Positions 27,340 through 36,315 of a stretch of DNA of 64,000 bases are shown piece after piece. Numbering within the stretch: the first letter of the stretch is position 1; each line of letters begins with the position of its first letter. The stretch is from Chloroflexota bacterium (GTDB taxonomy: Bacteria; Chloroflexota; Anaerolineae; B4-G1). The notes beneath the pieces were generated by a model, which was not told the DNA's origin, made no database searches, and worked only from the letters and a program-made list of their open reading frames with translations. The stretch spans positions 1 through 64,000 of the forward strand of contig JAAZAN010000091.1 of the NCBI GenBank assembly GCA_012514315.1. Direction: 5' to 3'. Both the position numbers and the translations under genes were made by a program.

Positions 27340-28862
27340 GGCTGAACCACAATGCGGTAGATCGTGAAAGAGCGAGACCCATTCCGGCGCGAGGTAGTCC
27401 ATACCGGATCCAGTCGGTACCCCAATTGAGCGACTGCGTGACCAATCCGGTCAGGTTCCTCCCAGGATGGGAAAACGATGTATCGGGCGCTGCGTGCACC
27501 AAAGGCTTGTACGTCCTGCGCAAGCCAGTCAGGCGTTGGCCAGTAAGCCACGTAGACCGGCACATCATACAGGTAGTAAGCGTAGTGCCATCCCAACCAG
27601 TGCTGGTATACCACGCTGCCCGGTGGAACATGGTGAAAATACTCGGCCACAGCATCGATACCGTCATAGGCGCCGTGATCACCCCCAACCGGATAGCGGC
27701 TGCGCGCTGCAGCGACCGCGGGCCGGGCCAGGCATATGATCAACGCCAAGCAGCCAATCACCTGCGATAGTTTGCGCGACCGGACCACACGTTCTAACCA
27801 GTGAGTGGCCATCGAGAACAGGCGCCCGCCGAGAACTGCGACCATGGGCAGAAGCGGCAGGAGATACCGATCCCACACCGGGAATGCCCACAGCCAGTGA
27901 ATCATGGCGTAGAATAACACGAACACAATCAGCAGCAAATCAACGAGGCCCCGTCTTGTGCCACGGCCTCGTCGAAGGGTGTTTACAAGCAGCACAGGCA
28001 CTCCGGTCAGAAACAGGCCACTGAGAACTGGCGATACCCAGAAGTAGCGAGCTAGACGAGCCCATCCGAGGAACCGGTCCACCAGTTCATGCGGCCATAT
28101 CAGGCGCAACCCTCCATACCCCGCTATACCGACACTCCAGAAGCCGGGGGCGCCCTGTGCAGTCCGCAGCTGGTCCCAGATCACGATCAGGATCACTGGC
28201 ACAGCATATCCCAACGCGTACTTCAGTCCAGACCTAGCCGGTCGCTGCGAGTGCATCACGCCAAGCGCCAAGGCCAAGGGCATCCAGGCCAGACCGCTTT
28301 GTTTGACGCCAAAGCTCAGCCCAGCAAGCAGACCTGCCCAAACGGGGTGATTCGCCACCGCAGCAACACAGGCCCCCACACCAAGCGCAACCATCAGTGG
28401 GTCGGGGAACACTGTAGCTGAGAACAGGATTCGGAAGGGCGAGAACGTCAGGAGAATCGCCGTTGAAGTGGCCGCCACAGACCGTGCGAACAGCCTGTCA
28501 GCCAGTGCAGCAGCCAGCGCGACCATCGTCAGCCCGGCTGCCAGGCCGGGCATCCGAATGGCCAGTTCGGAGTGTCCAAATAACGCTACAGAACCGGCAA
28601 TCACATAGGGAAGCAGGGGAGGTTTGTAGACGGGCACATCGACCAGCCACGGGTCGCGGCCGCGGGCAATCTGGAGCCCCCAGTATCCGTAGAGCGCTTC
28701 GTCTGAATGGAAACGGTTAGCTACCGCCGGAGCGAGCTGGACCCCCCAACCCAGTATCAGGAGAACAACAAGAACCCATCGTCCTGACGTCCAGTGACGC
28801 GGCAGACCTAGCTGAACCGGTACTTGAGCAGCATCCACAGGACGGTGAAGGCGTCTCGCCAA
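27336..28862 (-). CDS. GT39/ArnT-type glycosyltransferase, copy 1
   Basis: 508 aa polytopic protein with ten to twelve helices. The first extracytoplasmic loop carries the acidic HSDEALYG motif (about 52-59) and a later KPPLLPYV, typical of GT-C enzymes of the PMT_2/ArnT group that use polyprenyl-phosphate sugars. It probably glycosylates a protein or surface polymer outside the membrane. The start is uncertain: TTG 28862 lies inside the end of the GT2 gene; GTG 28838 is an alternative. Translation is coupled to YfhO copy 1 through a 4-nt overlap. Confidence 0.83.
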   Translation of the reverse strand: MARRLHRPVDAAQVPVQLGLPRHWTSGRWVLVVLLILGWGVQLAPAVANRFHSDEALYGYWGLQIARGRDPWLVDVPVYKPPLLPYVIAGSVALFGHSELAIRMPGLAAGLTMVALAAALADRLFARSVAATSTAILLTFSPFRILFSATVFPDPLMVALGVGACVAAVANHPVWAGLLAGLSFGVKQSGLAWMPLALALGVMHSQRPARSGLKYALGYAVPVILIVIWDQLRTAQGAPGFWSVGIAGYGGLRLIWPHELVDRFLGWARLARYFWVSPVLSGLFLTGVPVLLVNTLRRGRGTRRGLVDLLLIVFVLFYAMIHWLWAFPVWDRYLLPLLPMVAVLGGRLFSMATHWLERVVRSRKLSQVIGCLALIICLARPAVAAARSRYPVGGDHGAYDGIDAVAEYFHHVPPGSVVYQHWLGWHYAYYLYDVPVYVAYWPTPDWLAQDVQAFGARSARYIVFPSWEEPDRIGHAVAQLGYRLDPVWTTSRRNGSRSFTIYRIVVQP

Positions 28863-29536
28863 CTGATCTTCTTACCCTCAGCAAACTCGCGTCCGGAGTA
28901 GGAAATCGGCACATCGTAGATCCGGTAGCCCCGCCTGAGGATCTGTGCGGTGATTTCTGGATCGAATCCCCAGCCTGGAGCTTTCAGATCGACGCGGTCT
29001 TTCACCTCTCGAGTGAATGCCTTGTAGCCCGTCTCCATATCACTCAATGTGGAATCGTACAGGAGATTCGTCACGAGTGTGAGGAAATGATTCCCAACCA
29101 TATGCCAGAAGAACATGGCCTTCGTCGGTCCTCCCCGAAATCGCGAACCGTAGACCACCTGCGACCTTCCCTCTACGATAGGTTGTAGAAGAGCCACATA
29201 ATCGCGTGGGTCGTACTCCAGATCGGCATCCTGAATCACCAGCACGTCACCAGTCGCATGCTGTAGCCCTGTCCGAACCGCCGCACCTTTGCCCTGATTG
29301 TGATCGTGGAATACAACGGTCACGTCAGGTTCTGCCGACAGCGTTCGAAGGAACTCCCGAGTACCATCGGTGGACCCGTCATCCACAACGACCACTTCTC
29401 GATCGAGGCTGACAACGCTACCATTCTCCTTGCCATAGCCTACTGGTATATCCAGGCGGACGACTCGCACACGACGGACAATCTCGGAGATCGTACCGAC
29501 TTCGTTGTATACTGGAATGATGATGGACAGCTTCAA
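28808..29536 (-). CDS. GT2 glycosyltransferase, dolichol-phosphate mannose synthase-like
   Basis: 242 aa. GT-A fold: LSIIIPVYNE at the N-terminus, VVVDDGSTDGT (about 47), QDADLEYDP with the DxD-type metal site (about 98), and the GYKAFTR motif. This class makes polyprenyl-phosphate mannose or glucose, the donor for GT-C enzymes such as the GT39 protein directly downstream, so the gene pair makes functional sense. I chose TTG 29536 because AGGAG lies 8 nt upstream and the family starts here; the much longer open frame upstream overlaps the divergent gene and is spurious. Confidence 0.9.
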   Translation of the reverse strand: MKLSIIIPVYNEVGTISEIVRRVRVVRLDIPVGYGKENGSVVSLDREVVVVDDGSTDGTREFLRTLSAEPDVTVVFHDHNQGKGAAVRTGLQHATGDVLVIQDADLEYDPRDYVALLQPIVEGRSQVVYGSRFRGGPTKAMFFWHMVGNHFLTLVTNLLYDSTLSDMETGYKAFTREVKDRVDLKAPGWGFDPEITAQILRRGYRIYDVPISYSGREFAEGKKISWRDAFTVLWMLLKYRFS

Positions 29537-29566
29537 ATTATCTGACTCCTGAAACCCAATGGCGGC

Positions 29567-29595
29567 ATTATAACTGAGGACATGCGTGGTGGCAA
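29567..29595 (-). promoter_or_regulatory. Promoter of the GT2-to-DNRLRE operon
   Basis: On the minus strand TTGCCA (29590-29595) and a perfect TATAAT (29567-29572) are 17 nt apart. Transcription would begin about 25 nt before the GT2 start codon and could continue through six close-packed genes to 22136, since no terminator is seen between them. Confidence 0.75.
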
Positions 29596-29698
29596 GCCTT
29601 TGCGGAACAGCCCCACCTGGGCTACAATGAGTGCGTGACCCACCGTCCTGGCTGCACTGCATCAGGCACAACCCGCCATCACGTGAAGGAGCGTTGAC

Positions 29699-31132
29699 TT
29701 GGATTCGATCGCCGCTATCATACTCGCTGCTGGCGCCTCCGCCCGCTTTGGGCGCCCCAAACACCTGCTGGACTGGGATGGCCGTCCGCTGATCGCGCAC
29801 GTGACGGATACTGCTCTCAGCGCTGGCCTGAGTCCGGTTGTCGTCGTTCTTGGCCACCAGGGACGAAAGGGACTGGCTGTGCTGGGCAACCGTCCAATAC
29901 GTGCGGTTACGAACTGGCGTTGGCAACAAGGCATTAGCACATCGGTGCAGACCGGGCTGGCAGCGCTGTCTCCAGACACTCGGGCCGCCCTCTTTCTGCA
30001 GTGTGATCAGCCTCTCGTGACGCGCGATCTCGTTCAGGCTCTGGTCGCACGATTCGACGAGACTCAGGCCCCCATTGTTTGTCCAACGTACGACGGAGAA
30101 TACAGATCTCCGGTGCTGTTCGCCGCCAGACTGTTCGCTGAGTTGGCAGATATCCGCGGCGACGTAGGGGGCAAGGCCGTGATGCGACGCCATCCAGATG
30201 AGATCGCCACTGTCCAGGTGTCCGATCCCTCTGTCCTGGCCGATGTCGATACACCGGCTGAATATGACGCGCTCCGGGCCCGCGCCGCCGCGGCAAATCT
30301 GCAGGCGCCGCGCCTCCCCAGTGGAATCCTGAACTGCACACGCCATCTGATCATCGATATGGACGGTGTCCTGTGGCAGGGAGATGCACCCTTGCCCGGA
30401 CTACAGGAGTTCTTCGCATTCCTGCACCAACGTAAGATCACGTACATACTGGCCACCAATAACTCGTCGCGAACTCCCGACCAATACGCAGCCAAGTTAG
30501 CGCAGTTCGGCGTAGATATCCTACCTGACCATATACTGACGTCGTCTGAAGCAACCGCCACCTACCTCGAGACGATCGCACCAGTGGGAGCACGAGTCTA
30601 CCCAGTCGGCGAGGAGGGCGTGCGGCATGCACTGATCCGGCACGGCTTCACAGTGTGTGAGGCGGATGCTGAATACGTAGTGGTTGGCTGGGACCGACAA
30701 CTAACGTGGGATGAGCTTGCCGCTGCATCGCTGATGATCCACAACGGCGCAGCCTTTATCGGCACGAACCCTGACACTAGCTTTCCGACCGAGCACGGTC
30801 CTGTACCGGGCAATGGCGCCCAACTGGCCGCCATCGAGATCACCACTGGTGTACGGCCCATCATCATCGGGAAGCCGGAACCCTGGATGTATCAAGAGGC
30901 GATGCGTCGAATGGGTGCATCGACAACCGGTACGGCCGTTATCGGCGATCGGCTTGACACCGATATCGCTGGCGGAGTTAGGCTCGGTCTCACCACGATT
31001 CTGGTTCTATCTGGAATCGCCCAGGAGGCAGATCTGATCGGATCGAAAGTCCGCCCAGACCTCGTTGTGCCCGACATCCGCACACTCGTGCAATCCTGGC
31101 CCAGTAGCACGGATAAGGAAATCGGTGACTAG
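29699..31132 (+). CDS. Fusion of MobA-like nucleotidyltransferase and NagD-like HAD phosphatase
   Basis: 477 aa in one uninterrupted frame. Residues 1-200 are a MobA/MocA-type NTP transferase (LAAGASARFGRPKHLL near 9-24, QCDQP near 100, VDTPAEYD near 182), the type that links CTP or GTP to molybdopterin. Residues about 213-465 are a HAD-IIA phosphatase of the NagD/4-nitrophenylphosphatase family: Asp220-x-Asp222 in IIDMDGVLW, ATNNSSRTP, and IGDRLDTDIAGG near 415. Start TTG with a GAAGGAG site. The stop overlaps rlmN by one base. The two activities together suggest handling of a nucleotide-linked or phosphorylated metabolite, but no pathway is clear. Confidence 0.85.
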   Translation: MDSIAAIILAAGASARFGRPKHLLDWDGRPLIAHVTDTALSAGLSPVVVVLGHQGRKGLAVLGNRPIRAVTNWRWQQGISTSVQTGLAALSPDTRAALFLQCDQPLVTRDLVQALVARFDETQAPIVCPTYDGEYRSPVLFAARLFAELADIRGDVGGKAVMRRHPDEIATVQVSDPSVLADVDTPAEYDALRARAAAANLQAPRLPSGILNCTRHLIIDMDGVLWQGDAPLPGLQEFFAFLHQRKITYILATNNSSRTPDQYAAKLAQFGVDILPDHILTSSEATATYLETIAPVGARVYPVGEEGVRHALIRHGFTVCEADAEYVVVGWDRQLTWDELAAASLMIHNGAAFIGTNPDTSFPTEHGPVPGNGAQLAAIEITTGVRPIIIGKPEPWMYQEAMRRMGASTTGTAVIGDRLDTDIAGGVRLGLTTILVLSGIAQEADLIGSKVRPDLVVPDIRTLVQSWPSSTDKEIGD

Positions 31133-32238
31133 TGGCACCTGTGGCAGCATCGCAGGGCATCTCACTATACGAGCTCGACTTTCCTGGGCTTGAATCGCTC
31201 ATCCAGAGTTGGGGCGAGCGTCCTTACAGAGCACGTCAGCTCTGGCACTGGTTGTACGCCCACCATGCTACCGGCTTCAACGAGATGCTCAACCTGCCCC
31301 AGGCCCTGCGCCAGAGGCTGCAGACGGAAGCCGTGATCAGCAGTCCATCCATCGTGGAAACCGCCGAAGCCGGTGATGGCGAGACGCGTAAAGACCTTCT
31401 TCAGTTGCAGGACGGTGAGACCATCGAAACCGTCCTAATGTACTATGAACGACGGCGGACCGCCTGTATTTCCACGCAGGTCGGGTGCCCTGTAGGATGC
31501 ACGTTCTGCGCCACCGGCCAGATGGGATTCAGGCGAAACCTGACAGTGGGGGAGATCGTGGTCCAGGTGCTCCATTTCGCCCGCGTCCTGTCCAGGACTC
31601 AGGAGCGACTCACCAACGTCGTGCTGATGGGAATGGGCGAACCACTGCTCAACTACGACGCATCACTTGCGGCAGTCCGCCGCATCACCGCGCCAGAGGG
31701 GCTCAACATCGGCCAGCGCCATGTGACGATCTCGACAGTGGGCGTCATCCCAGGGATCGATCGCCTGGCCGATGAACAGGGAGCGACCCCGGACACATCG
31801 CTGCAGGTGACGCTGGCTGTCTCGCTGCACGCAGCCACCGATGAGCTGCGCGAGCAAATCGTTCCCATCAATCGCCAGTACCCCCTGGATTCACTGTTTG
31901 CTGCCTGTCGGCGGTATGCCGAACGCACCGGTCGACGGATCACGTTTGAGTGGGCACTGATCCACAATTTGAACGACTCAATCGACCAGGCTGAGGCACT
32001 GATCGAGCGGTTGAGCGACCTGCCAGCCCACGTCAACCTGATCCGCCTCAATCCAACAGAACGCTGCCAGGCACGCCCTCCCGAGAGAAGCCGCGTGAAG
32101 GCATTTGCTGATACCCTCGATCGACATGGCATCTCAGTTACAGTCCGCCTGCGCCGAGGCATCGATATCGGCGCTGGATGCGGGCAGCTCAGACAGCGCG
32201 GAGAGCGCCAGTCCGGTGTACAATCCCCGCGTACGTAG
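31132..32238 (+). CDS. rlmN: 23S rRNA / tRNA adenine-C2 methyltransferase RlmN
   Basis: 368 aa radical SAM enzyme. The cluster motif C-x3-C-x2-C is at Cys120, Cys124 and Cys127 (GCPVGCTFCATG). The second-shell cysteine needed for the methyl-transfer intermediate is Cys350 (GAGCGQL). The N-terminal region matches the RlmN RNA-binding domain (YRARQLWHWLY). It methylates C2 of A2503 in 23S rRNA and of A37 in some tRNAs. Cfr is less likely given the length and housekeeping context. Start GTG 31132 overlaps the previous stop by one base. Confidence 0.95.
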   Translation: MAPVAASQGISLYELDFPGLESLIQSWGERPYRARQLWHWLYAHHATGFNEMLNLPQALRQRLQTEAVISSPSIVETAEAGDGETRKDLLQLQDGETIETVLMYYERRRTACISTQVGCPVGCTFCATGQMGFRRNLTVGEIVVQVLHFARVLSRTQERLTNVVLMGMGEPLLNYDASLAAVRRITAPEGLNIGQRHVTISTVGVIPGIDRLADEQGATPDTSLQVTLAVSLHAATDELREQIVPINRQYPLDSLFAACRRYAERTGRRITFEWALIHNLNDSIDQAEALIERLSDLPAHVNLIRLNPTERCQARPPERSRVKAFADTLDRHGISVTVRLRRGIDIGAGCGQLRQRGERQSGVQSPRT

Positions 32239-32310
32239 CCGGTGCCGTGTGCCGAGGACCTGGGAACCACATATCCGCCCTGGCATCCGGATCTAATTGG
32301 AGGACTGATT

Positions 32311-33291
32311 ATGGACACGGTGAGAGTCGCGATCATCGGGGCCGGCTCGCTGGCCAACAGTGTACACTACCCCGCATTGACCAGCCTGGGGAACGTAGAG
32401 ATCGTCGGGATATGCGACCTGGATTCTGCGCGACTGGCATCGACTGCGGAGCGCTTCGGCATTGATCAGACATTCACCAATTATCGTGCCATGCTGGACT
32501 CACTCAGTCCGGACGCAGTCTACGCGCTGATGCCCCCTCACGTACTGTTCGACATCGCAATGGATGTTCTCGAGCGACGACATCACTTGTTCATCGAGAA
32601 ACCCCCAGCCATCACGACGTTCCAGACTCAATGCCTTGCCCGCGTGGCGAGCCAGAATGACCTGGTGACCGGTGTGGGATTCCAGCGCCGGTATCATCCG
32701 CTGGTGTACGCATGCTGGGAGGAGGTCTGCAAGAGCGGCCCGATCCACCAAGTCATATCGTGCTTCTACAAGAACGTTGCACCGGCAACACCACATCCAT
32801 ACTATCGGGGCGCCATCGATATCCTCCGGTGCGATGCAATCCATGCAGTCGATTCGCTCCGATACTACTCCGGCCTGGCGGATGTGGTAAACGTCTCCGC
32901 CGAGATCAGAGAACTCGATTGCTGGTACGGCGCCAGCTTCAACGCACTAGTCAGCTTTGAGAATGGGGTGGTCGGTGCGCTTCTCACGAACTGGCGAACT
33001 GGCCGGCGTCTCCTGAAGCTCGAGTTTCACGCCTATGGCGCATCGGCCTACGTCGATGCTGATGGCACGGGCAGTGTATACAGAGACAATGAGAAACGTC
33101 CGTGCTTTGAGGCAACGGCATCTGGTCTGGTCGGAAGCGACGCCAATCACATCAGCCAGGGCTTCCTGGCCGAGAGCGCAGCCTTCATTGAGGCGATCAG
33201 GTCAGGCCACAAGCTGCACAACTCGATAGAGGACTCGGTGAAGACTATGGAGCTCGTCGATCTCATCTACGAGAACGCCGTGCGACACTGA
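32311..33291 (+). CDS. Gfo/Idh/MocA family oxidoreductase
   Basis: 326 aa. N-terminal Rossmann fold with AIIGAGSLAN (about 6-15) and the EKPPA dinucleotide/substrate loop near residue 95, then the C-terminal alpha/beta domain of the family. The enzyme oxidises or reduces a sugar, sugar acid or inositol with NAD(P); the exact substrate is unknown. I set the start at ATG 32311 because GGAGG lies 7 nt upstream. It sits directly upstream of the amidase gene and the decayed FG-GAP gene, suggesting a small carbohydrate-use cluster. Confidence 0.88.
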   Translation: MDTVRVAIIGAGSLANSVHYPALTSLGNVEIVGICDLDSARLASTAERFGIDQTFTNYRAMLDSLSPDAVYALMPPHVLFDIAMDVLERRHHLFIEKPPAITTFQTQCLARVASQNDLVTGVGFQRRYHPLVYACWEEVCKSGPIHQVISCFYKNVAPATPHPYYRGAIDILRCDAIHAVDSLRYYSGLADVVNVSAEIRELDCWYGASFNALVSFENGVVGALLTNWRTGRRLLKLEFHAYGASAYVDADGTGSVYRDNEKRPCFEATASGLVGSDANHISQGFLAESAAFIEAIRSGHKLHNSIEDSVKTMELVDLIYENAVRH

Positions 33292-33348
33292 GCACGATCG
33301 CTGTGTGCACCAGATCAAATGGACTGGAAAGCAGAACGGAGGGACGCT

Positions 33349-34272
33349 GTGGCTCATTTCGTGAAGATCGCCTCGGTCTTGTTCGCATCAGAGGCGCACA
33401 AAGGACAGGCAGGAGCACTCGAAACCGTCCTTGCAGAGACTCGACGCGCAATGTCCTCCTTACGAGGCTACGAACTCGACCTGGTCGCGTTCTCTGAGGG
33501 CATTGAGGCCGTCGGTCAGACACTGGCCGACGCCGAGAGTCCTGAGCACCCCGGCCCGCTGCTCGAACTCTATCGCGCCTTCGCTATCAGCGAGCAGTGC
33601 CACGTTGCCGGGTCGATCAAACTCACTGAAGACGGCCACGTGTACAATGCGCTTGCTTTCCTCGGACCTGAGGGGCAGTTTCTGGGCGCCTATTACAAGG
33701 TCAATCTGACCATTGGCGAGATCGAGTCCGGATTGCGCTCCGGTACAGACGCCGTCGCTATCGATACGAACATCGGTCGCCTGGGAGGTATCATCTGCTT
33801 TGACCTCAATTTCGAGGACATCCGCCGACAGTACCGCCGCCTAAGGCCCGACATCCTCGTCTTTGCCAGCATGTACCACGGCGGGTTCGTACAGAGAGTG
33901 TGGGCATACGAGTGCCAATCCTATTTCGTCTCGGCCCTGCCGTTCATTGGAGGGGGCATCCTCGATCCATTCGGTGACCCGATTGCCCTAACCGACTGCT
34001 ATACGTCCGTGGCTATGGCGCGTGTCAATCTAGATAGAGCGCTGATCCACCTGGACTACAACGTCGACAAGCTGCCGACCATTGCTCGGAAGTACCTGGA
34101 CCAGGTTCAGATTGTCGTCCCTCCCAACGTGGGTACGGCGCTTATTGTGAGCCAATCCCAGGAACGGACAGCTATGGACATTGTGCGCGAGTTCGAGCTC
34201 GAGTTGGTGGACGACTACTTTCAGCGGTCCCTGGCGGCCAACGCACGGAACAGATCACCGATTGCTTCGTGA
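33349..34272 (+). CDS. Carbon-nitrogen hydrolase (nitrilase superfamily)
   Basis: 307 aa. With the GTG start at 33349 (GGAGGG upstream) the catalytic triad is Glu50 (FSEG), Lys117 (YYKVNL) and Cys150 (GGIICFDLNFE), in the correct order and spacing for nitrilase-superfamily amidases. The substrate is probably an amide or carbamoyl compound; no subfamily marker allows a more exact call. An ATG at 33319 would give a longer form but has no ribosome-binding site. It follows the Gfo/Idh oxidoreductase by 57 nt, and both probably act in the same catabolic route. Confidence 0.85.
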   Translation: MAHFVKIASVLFASEAHKGQAGALETVLAETRRAMSSLRGYELDLVAFSEGIEAVGQTLADAESPEHPGPLLELYRAFAISEQCHVAGSIKLTEDGHVYNALAFLGPEGQFLGAYYKVNLTIGEIESGLRSGTDAVAIDTNIGRLGGIICFDLNFEDIRRQYRRLRPDILVFASMYHGGFVQRVWAYECQSYFVSALPFIGGGILDPFGDPIALTDCYTSVAMARVNLDRALIHLDYNVDKLPTIARKYLDQVQIVVPPNVGTALIVSQSQERTAMDIVREFELELVDDYFQRSLAANARNRSPIAS

Positions 34273-34870
34273 GCATCGAGGAGGCCAGCTACGCCACTTT
34301 CGTCCGCGATCAGGCTTAAGCCCGTTGCGCAGTGCTCACTGGACTCTCCCATCGGCCATCTTCGGGCCGCGCCAGCCTGCTTCGAGCCGGGGGCACCCAA
34401 GGCGTTTGTGGTGGCCCATGGAGCTGGCTTCGATGTCGATCCATATGTCGATACGTTCTGGAGTGCATCGATCCAACCAACGGACGGACGCTGGGGCAAT
34501 GGGCATGGCTCAACCTTGCTGGCTACAGGCAGAGTCTCAGCCACACGTTTCGAAACACATCCTGGGAGGTTACGCTCACGACGACCCAGTGCTGGTCACC
34601 GCACAGGGCACATATGGCAATATGTTTCTGCAGGGTTGGGACCCCGGTCTACGGTCACGATGGCAGGTTCACATCCCCAAGGAAAGCCCTGGCGCCCGCA
34701 GCAGTCACACGAGCCCCATCACAGATCTGGACCAGGACGGGATTGAGGAGATCATGTGGGGAGAACAGTGCATTGAGCTGGACGGTGGCACTGAGTTATT
34801 CTGTGCGGACAGCGAAGTATATCGTGGTCATTCGAATATCGGTCCAATTCGCAATTCCTTGATTTTCTGA
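34273..34870 (+). pseudogene. Decayed gene with FG-GAP/rhamnogalacturonan-lyase-like remnant
   Basis: No single frame is convincing over this 600-bp stretch, but two pieces look like real protein. In the frame that continues past the amidase stop there is VVAHGAGFDVDPYVDTFW near 34410-34465. In another frame (about 34560-34860) there is HTSPITDLDQDGIEEIMWGE followed by CADSEVYRGHSN, the Ca-binding D-x-D-x-D-G and GHS pattern of FG-GAP or rhamnogalacturonan-lyase-like proteins. The second piece stops abruptly at 34870 where homologs would continue. So at least one frameshift and a 3' truncation are needed. The family call is from recall of motifs. Confidence 0.55.
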
Positions 34871-34896
34871 CCGTTCCGGTGTATCTTAGGTGCCTA

Positions 34897-35577
34897 ATGA
34901 ATCAGCCAATCAAAATCGCCCCATCGATACTCTCCGCCGACATCACTCATCTTGCTGACGAGGTCCGGAGGGCAGAGGATGCAGGTGCCGACTATATTCA
35001 TGTCGACATCATGGACGGAAACTTCGTCCCCAACATCACCTTCGGCCCACTCGTCGTGAAAGCGGTGCGCACCGTGACAGACCTGCCACTGGATGTCCAC
35101 CTGATGATCAGTGATCCCGCCTTCTACGTACCCAGATTCGTAGATGCAGGCGCCGACATTCTGACGGTCCACATCGAGGCGACGCCACACGCACACCGCC
35201 TGATCCAGCAAATCCGCGAGGCGGGTGCACGTCCAGGCATCACCCTGAATCCATCGACGCCTGCGATTGCGATCAGCGAGATCATCACCGACGTTGACCT
35301 GATTCTGGTGATGACAGTCAACCCAGGGTTCGGCGGTCAGGCATTCATTGAACGTACGCTGGACAAGGTTGCCGATCTTCGTCGTATGCTTGATGGTGCG
35401 CGGAGTGACGCAGAGCTTGAGGTGGACGGGGGCATTGGACCGCTGACGGCGGGACGGGTCGTTGCCGCCGGCGCGAGAGTCCTGGTGGCCGGTGCGGCTG
35501 TGTTCGATGCACCGGAAGGCGTCTCGTCTGCAATCAGCACGATCCGCGAGGCGGCTTATACTGGGCTGGAACGATAA
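34897..35577 (+). CDS. rpe: Ribulose-phosphate 3-epimerase
   Basis: 226 aa, full length TIM barrel. It has APSILSADI at the N-terminus, HVDIMDGNFVPNITFGP with the metal-binding His/Asp (about 33-49), HLMI, and VMTVNPGFGGQ near 140, then DGGI and the phosphate-binding loop. It interconverts ribulose 5-phosphate and xylulose 5-phosphate in the pentose phosphate pathway. ATG 34897 is preceded by AGGTG; an in-frame codon at 34879 is less likely. The gene ends at the hairpin shared with rpmB. Confidence 0.95.
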   Translation: MNQPIKIAPSILSADITHLADEVRRAEDAGADYIHVDIMDGNFVPNITFGPLVVKAVRTVTDLPLDVHLMISDPAFYVPRFVDAGADILTVHIEATPHAHRLIQQIREAGARPGITLNPSTPAIAISEIITDVDLILVMTVNPGFGGQAFIERTLDKVADLRRMLDGARSDAELEVDGGIGPLTAGRVVAAGARVLVAGAAVFDAPEGVSSAISTIREAAYTGLER

Positions 35578-35593
35578 GGGGCTAACGAAGAAA

Positions 35594-35613
35594 AGCCCCC
35601 GTCACCGGGGGCT
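35594..35613. terminator. Bidirectional terminator between rpe and rpmB
   Basis: An 8 bp GC-rich stem (AGCCCCCG with its complement, 4-nt loop) lies between the convergent rpe and rpmB genes. On the minus strand it is followed by TTTTCTT, making it a good intrinsic terminator for rpmB; on plus the following T run is short. Confidence 0.75.
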
Positions 35614-35657
35614 GGCTCGGCAGACCCAATTATCAAGACAATATGAACAATAGAGTA

Positions 35658-35840
35658 CTAGCGCGCCTTGTTCAGAGTCCGCAGACACCGAGTGCAGACA
35701 TACGCCCGACGCAACTGACCGTCAATCTCCACATGGACCCGCTTGACGTTGGGCTTGAATTGACGATTAGTAGCTCGTTTGGAGTGGCTGACGTTGTGAC
35801 CGAATTGAGGCCCCTTGCCACAGATCTCGCAGTTCGCCAT
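35658..35840 (-). CDS. rpmB: Ribosomal protein L28
   Basis: 60 aa, complete. It starts MANCEICGK and carries two Cys pairs (C-x2-C at the N-terminus and CTRC near 51), so it is the zinc-binding form of L28. The ATG at 35840 is preceded by GAGGTGATAGTT. It is a single gene, ending in a terminator. The Cys-rich form is the usual one in many thermophilic and environmental lineages. Confidence 0.96.
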   Translation of the reverse strand: MANCEICGKGPQFGHNVSHSKRATNRQFKPNVKRVHVEIDGQLRRAYVCTRCLRTLNKAR

Positions 35841-35873
35841 AACTATCACCTCACAGGAAGTTCGATGGAGGCA

Positions 35874-35902
35874 ATCATACCACAAGGTAACCTTTCGCGC
35901 AA
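35874..35902 (-). promoter_or_regulatory. rpmB promoter
   Basis: On the minus strand TTGCGC (35897-35902) and TATGAT (35874-35879) are 17 nt apart and about 33 nt upstream of the rpmB start. The plus-strand operon beginning at 35950 is divergent from it. Confidence 0.6.
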
Positions 35903-35949
35903 CCGGCGGGCCATCCCACAGTCGGGACGGGCACGCCTGAGGGGGAAGC

Positions 35950-36303
35950 ATGCCTGACGTTCAATACACTGGCAGAATCGAGGTATCATCCCGGGCGATC
36001 GCCAGCATTGCCAGTAATGCAGTGCTCACAAGCTACGGCGTGGTCGGCAGAGCAACCAGAGACGTGGCTACTGGGATCGCCGAGATACTGAATCGCGACA
36101 ACAAGCCTGGGATCATCGTACATATCGACGATGGCGAGATTGCCATTGACGTATACATCATCGTGGAGTACGGCACGCGCATCGCCGCTGTGGCCCACAG
36201 TGTTATGAATGTCGTGAAGTACAGCGTGGAGCGAGCGATCGGTGTACCCGTGAGAGCGGTCAACGTCCACGTTGAGGGTCTGCGTATCAGCAGCATCGAT
36301 TAG
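35950..36303 (+). CDS. Asp23/Gls24 family protein (YloU-like), copy 1
   Basis: 117 aa single-domain protein of the Asp23 (DUF322) family: [14 protein letters not shown] at the start, a central [19 protein letters not shown] strand pair and C-terminal [11 protein letters not shown]. It is soluble and has no signal. In Firmicutes the same family member (YloU) sits directly before the fakA-like yloV, exactly as here, which supports a link to fatty acid kinase or the cell envelope. The gene starts 110 nt from the divergent rpmB start and is followed 12 nt later by fakA. Confidence 0.88.
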   Translation: MPDVQYTGRIEVSSRAIASIASNAVLTSYGVVGRATRDVATGIAEILNRDNKPGIIVHIDDGEIAIDVYIIVEYGTRIAAVAHSVMNVVKYSVERAIGVPVRAVNVHVEGLRISSID

Positions 36304-36315
36304 GAGCCCACCAGC

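Noticed and set aside
29539..30346. Long upstream extension of the GT2 frame on the minus strand
   Set aside because: It lies opposite the MobA-NagD gene and lacks family sequence; the GT2 starts at TTG 29536 with AGGAG upstream.
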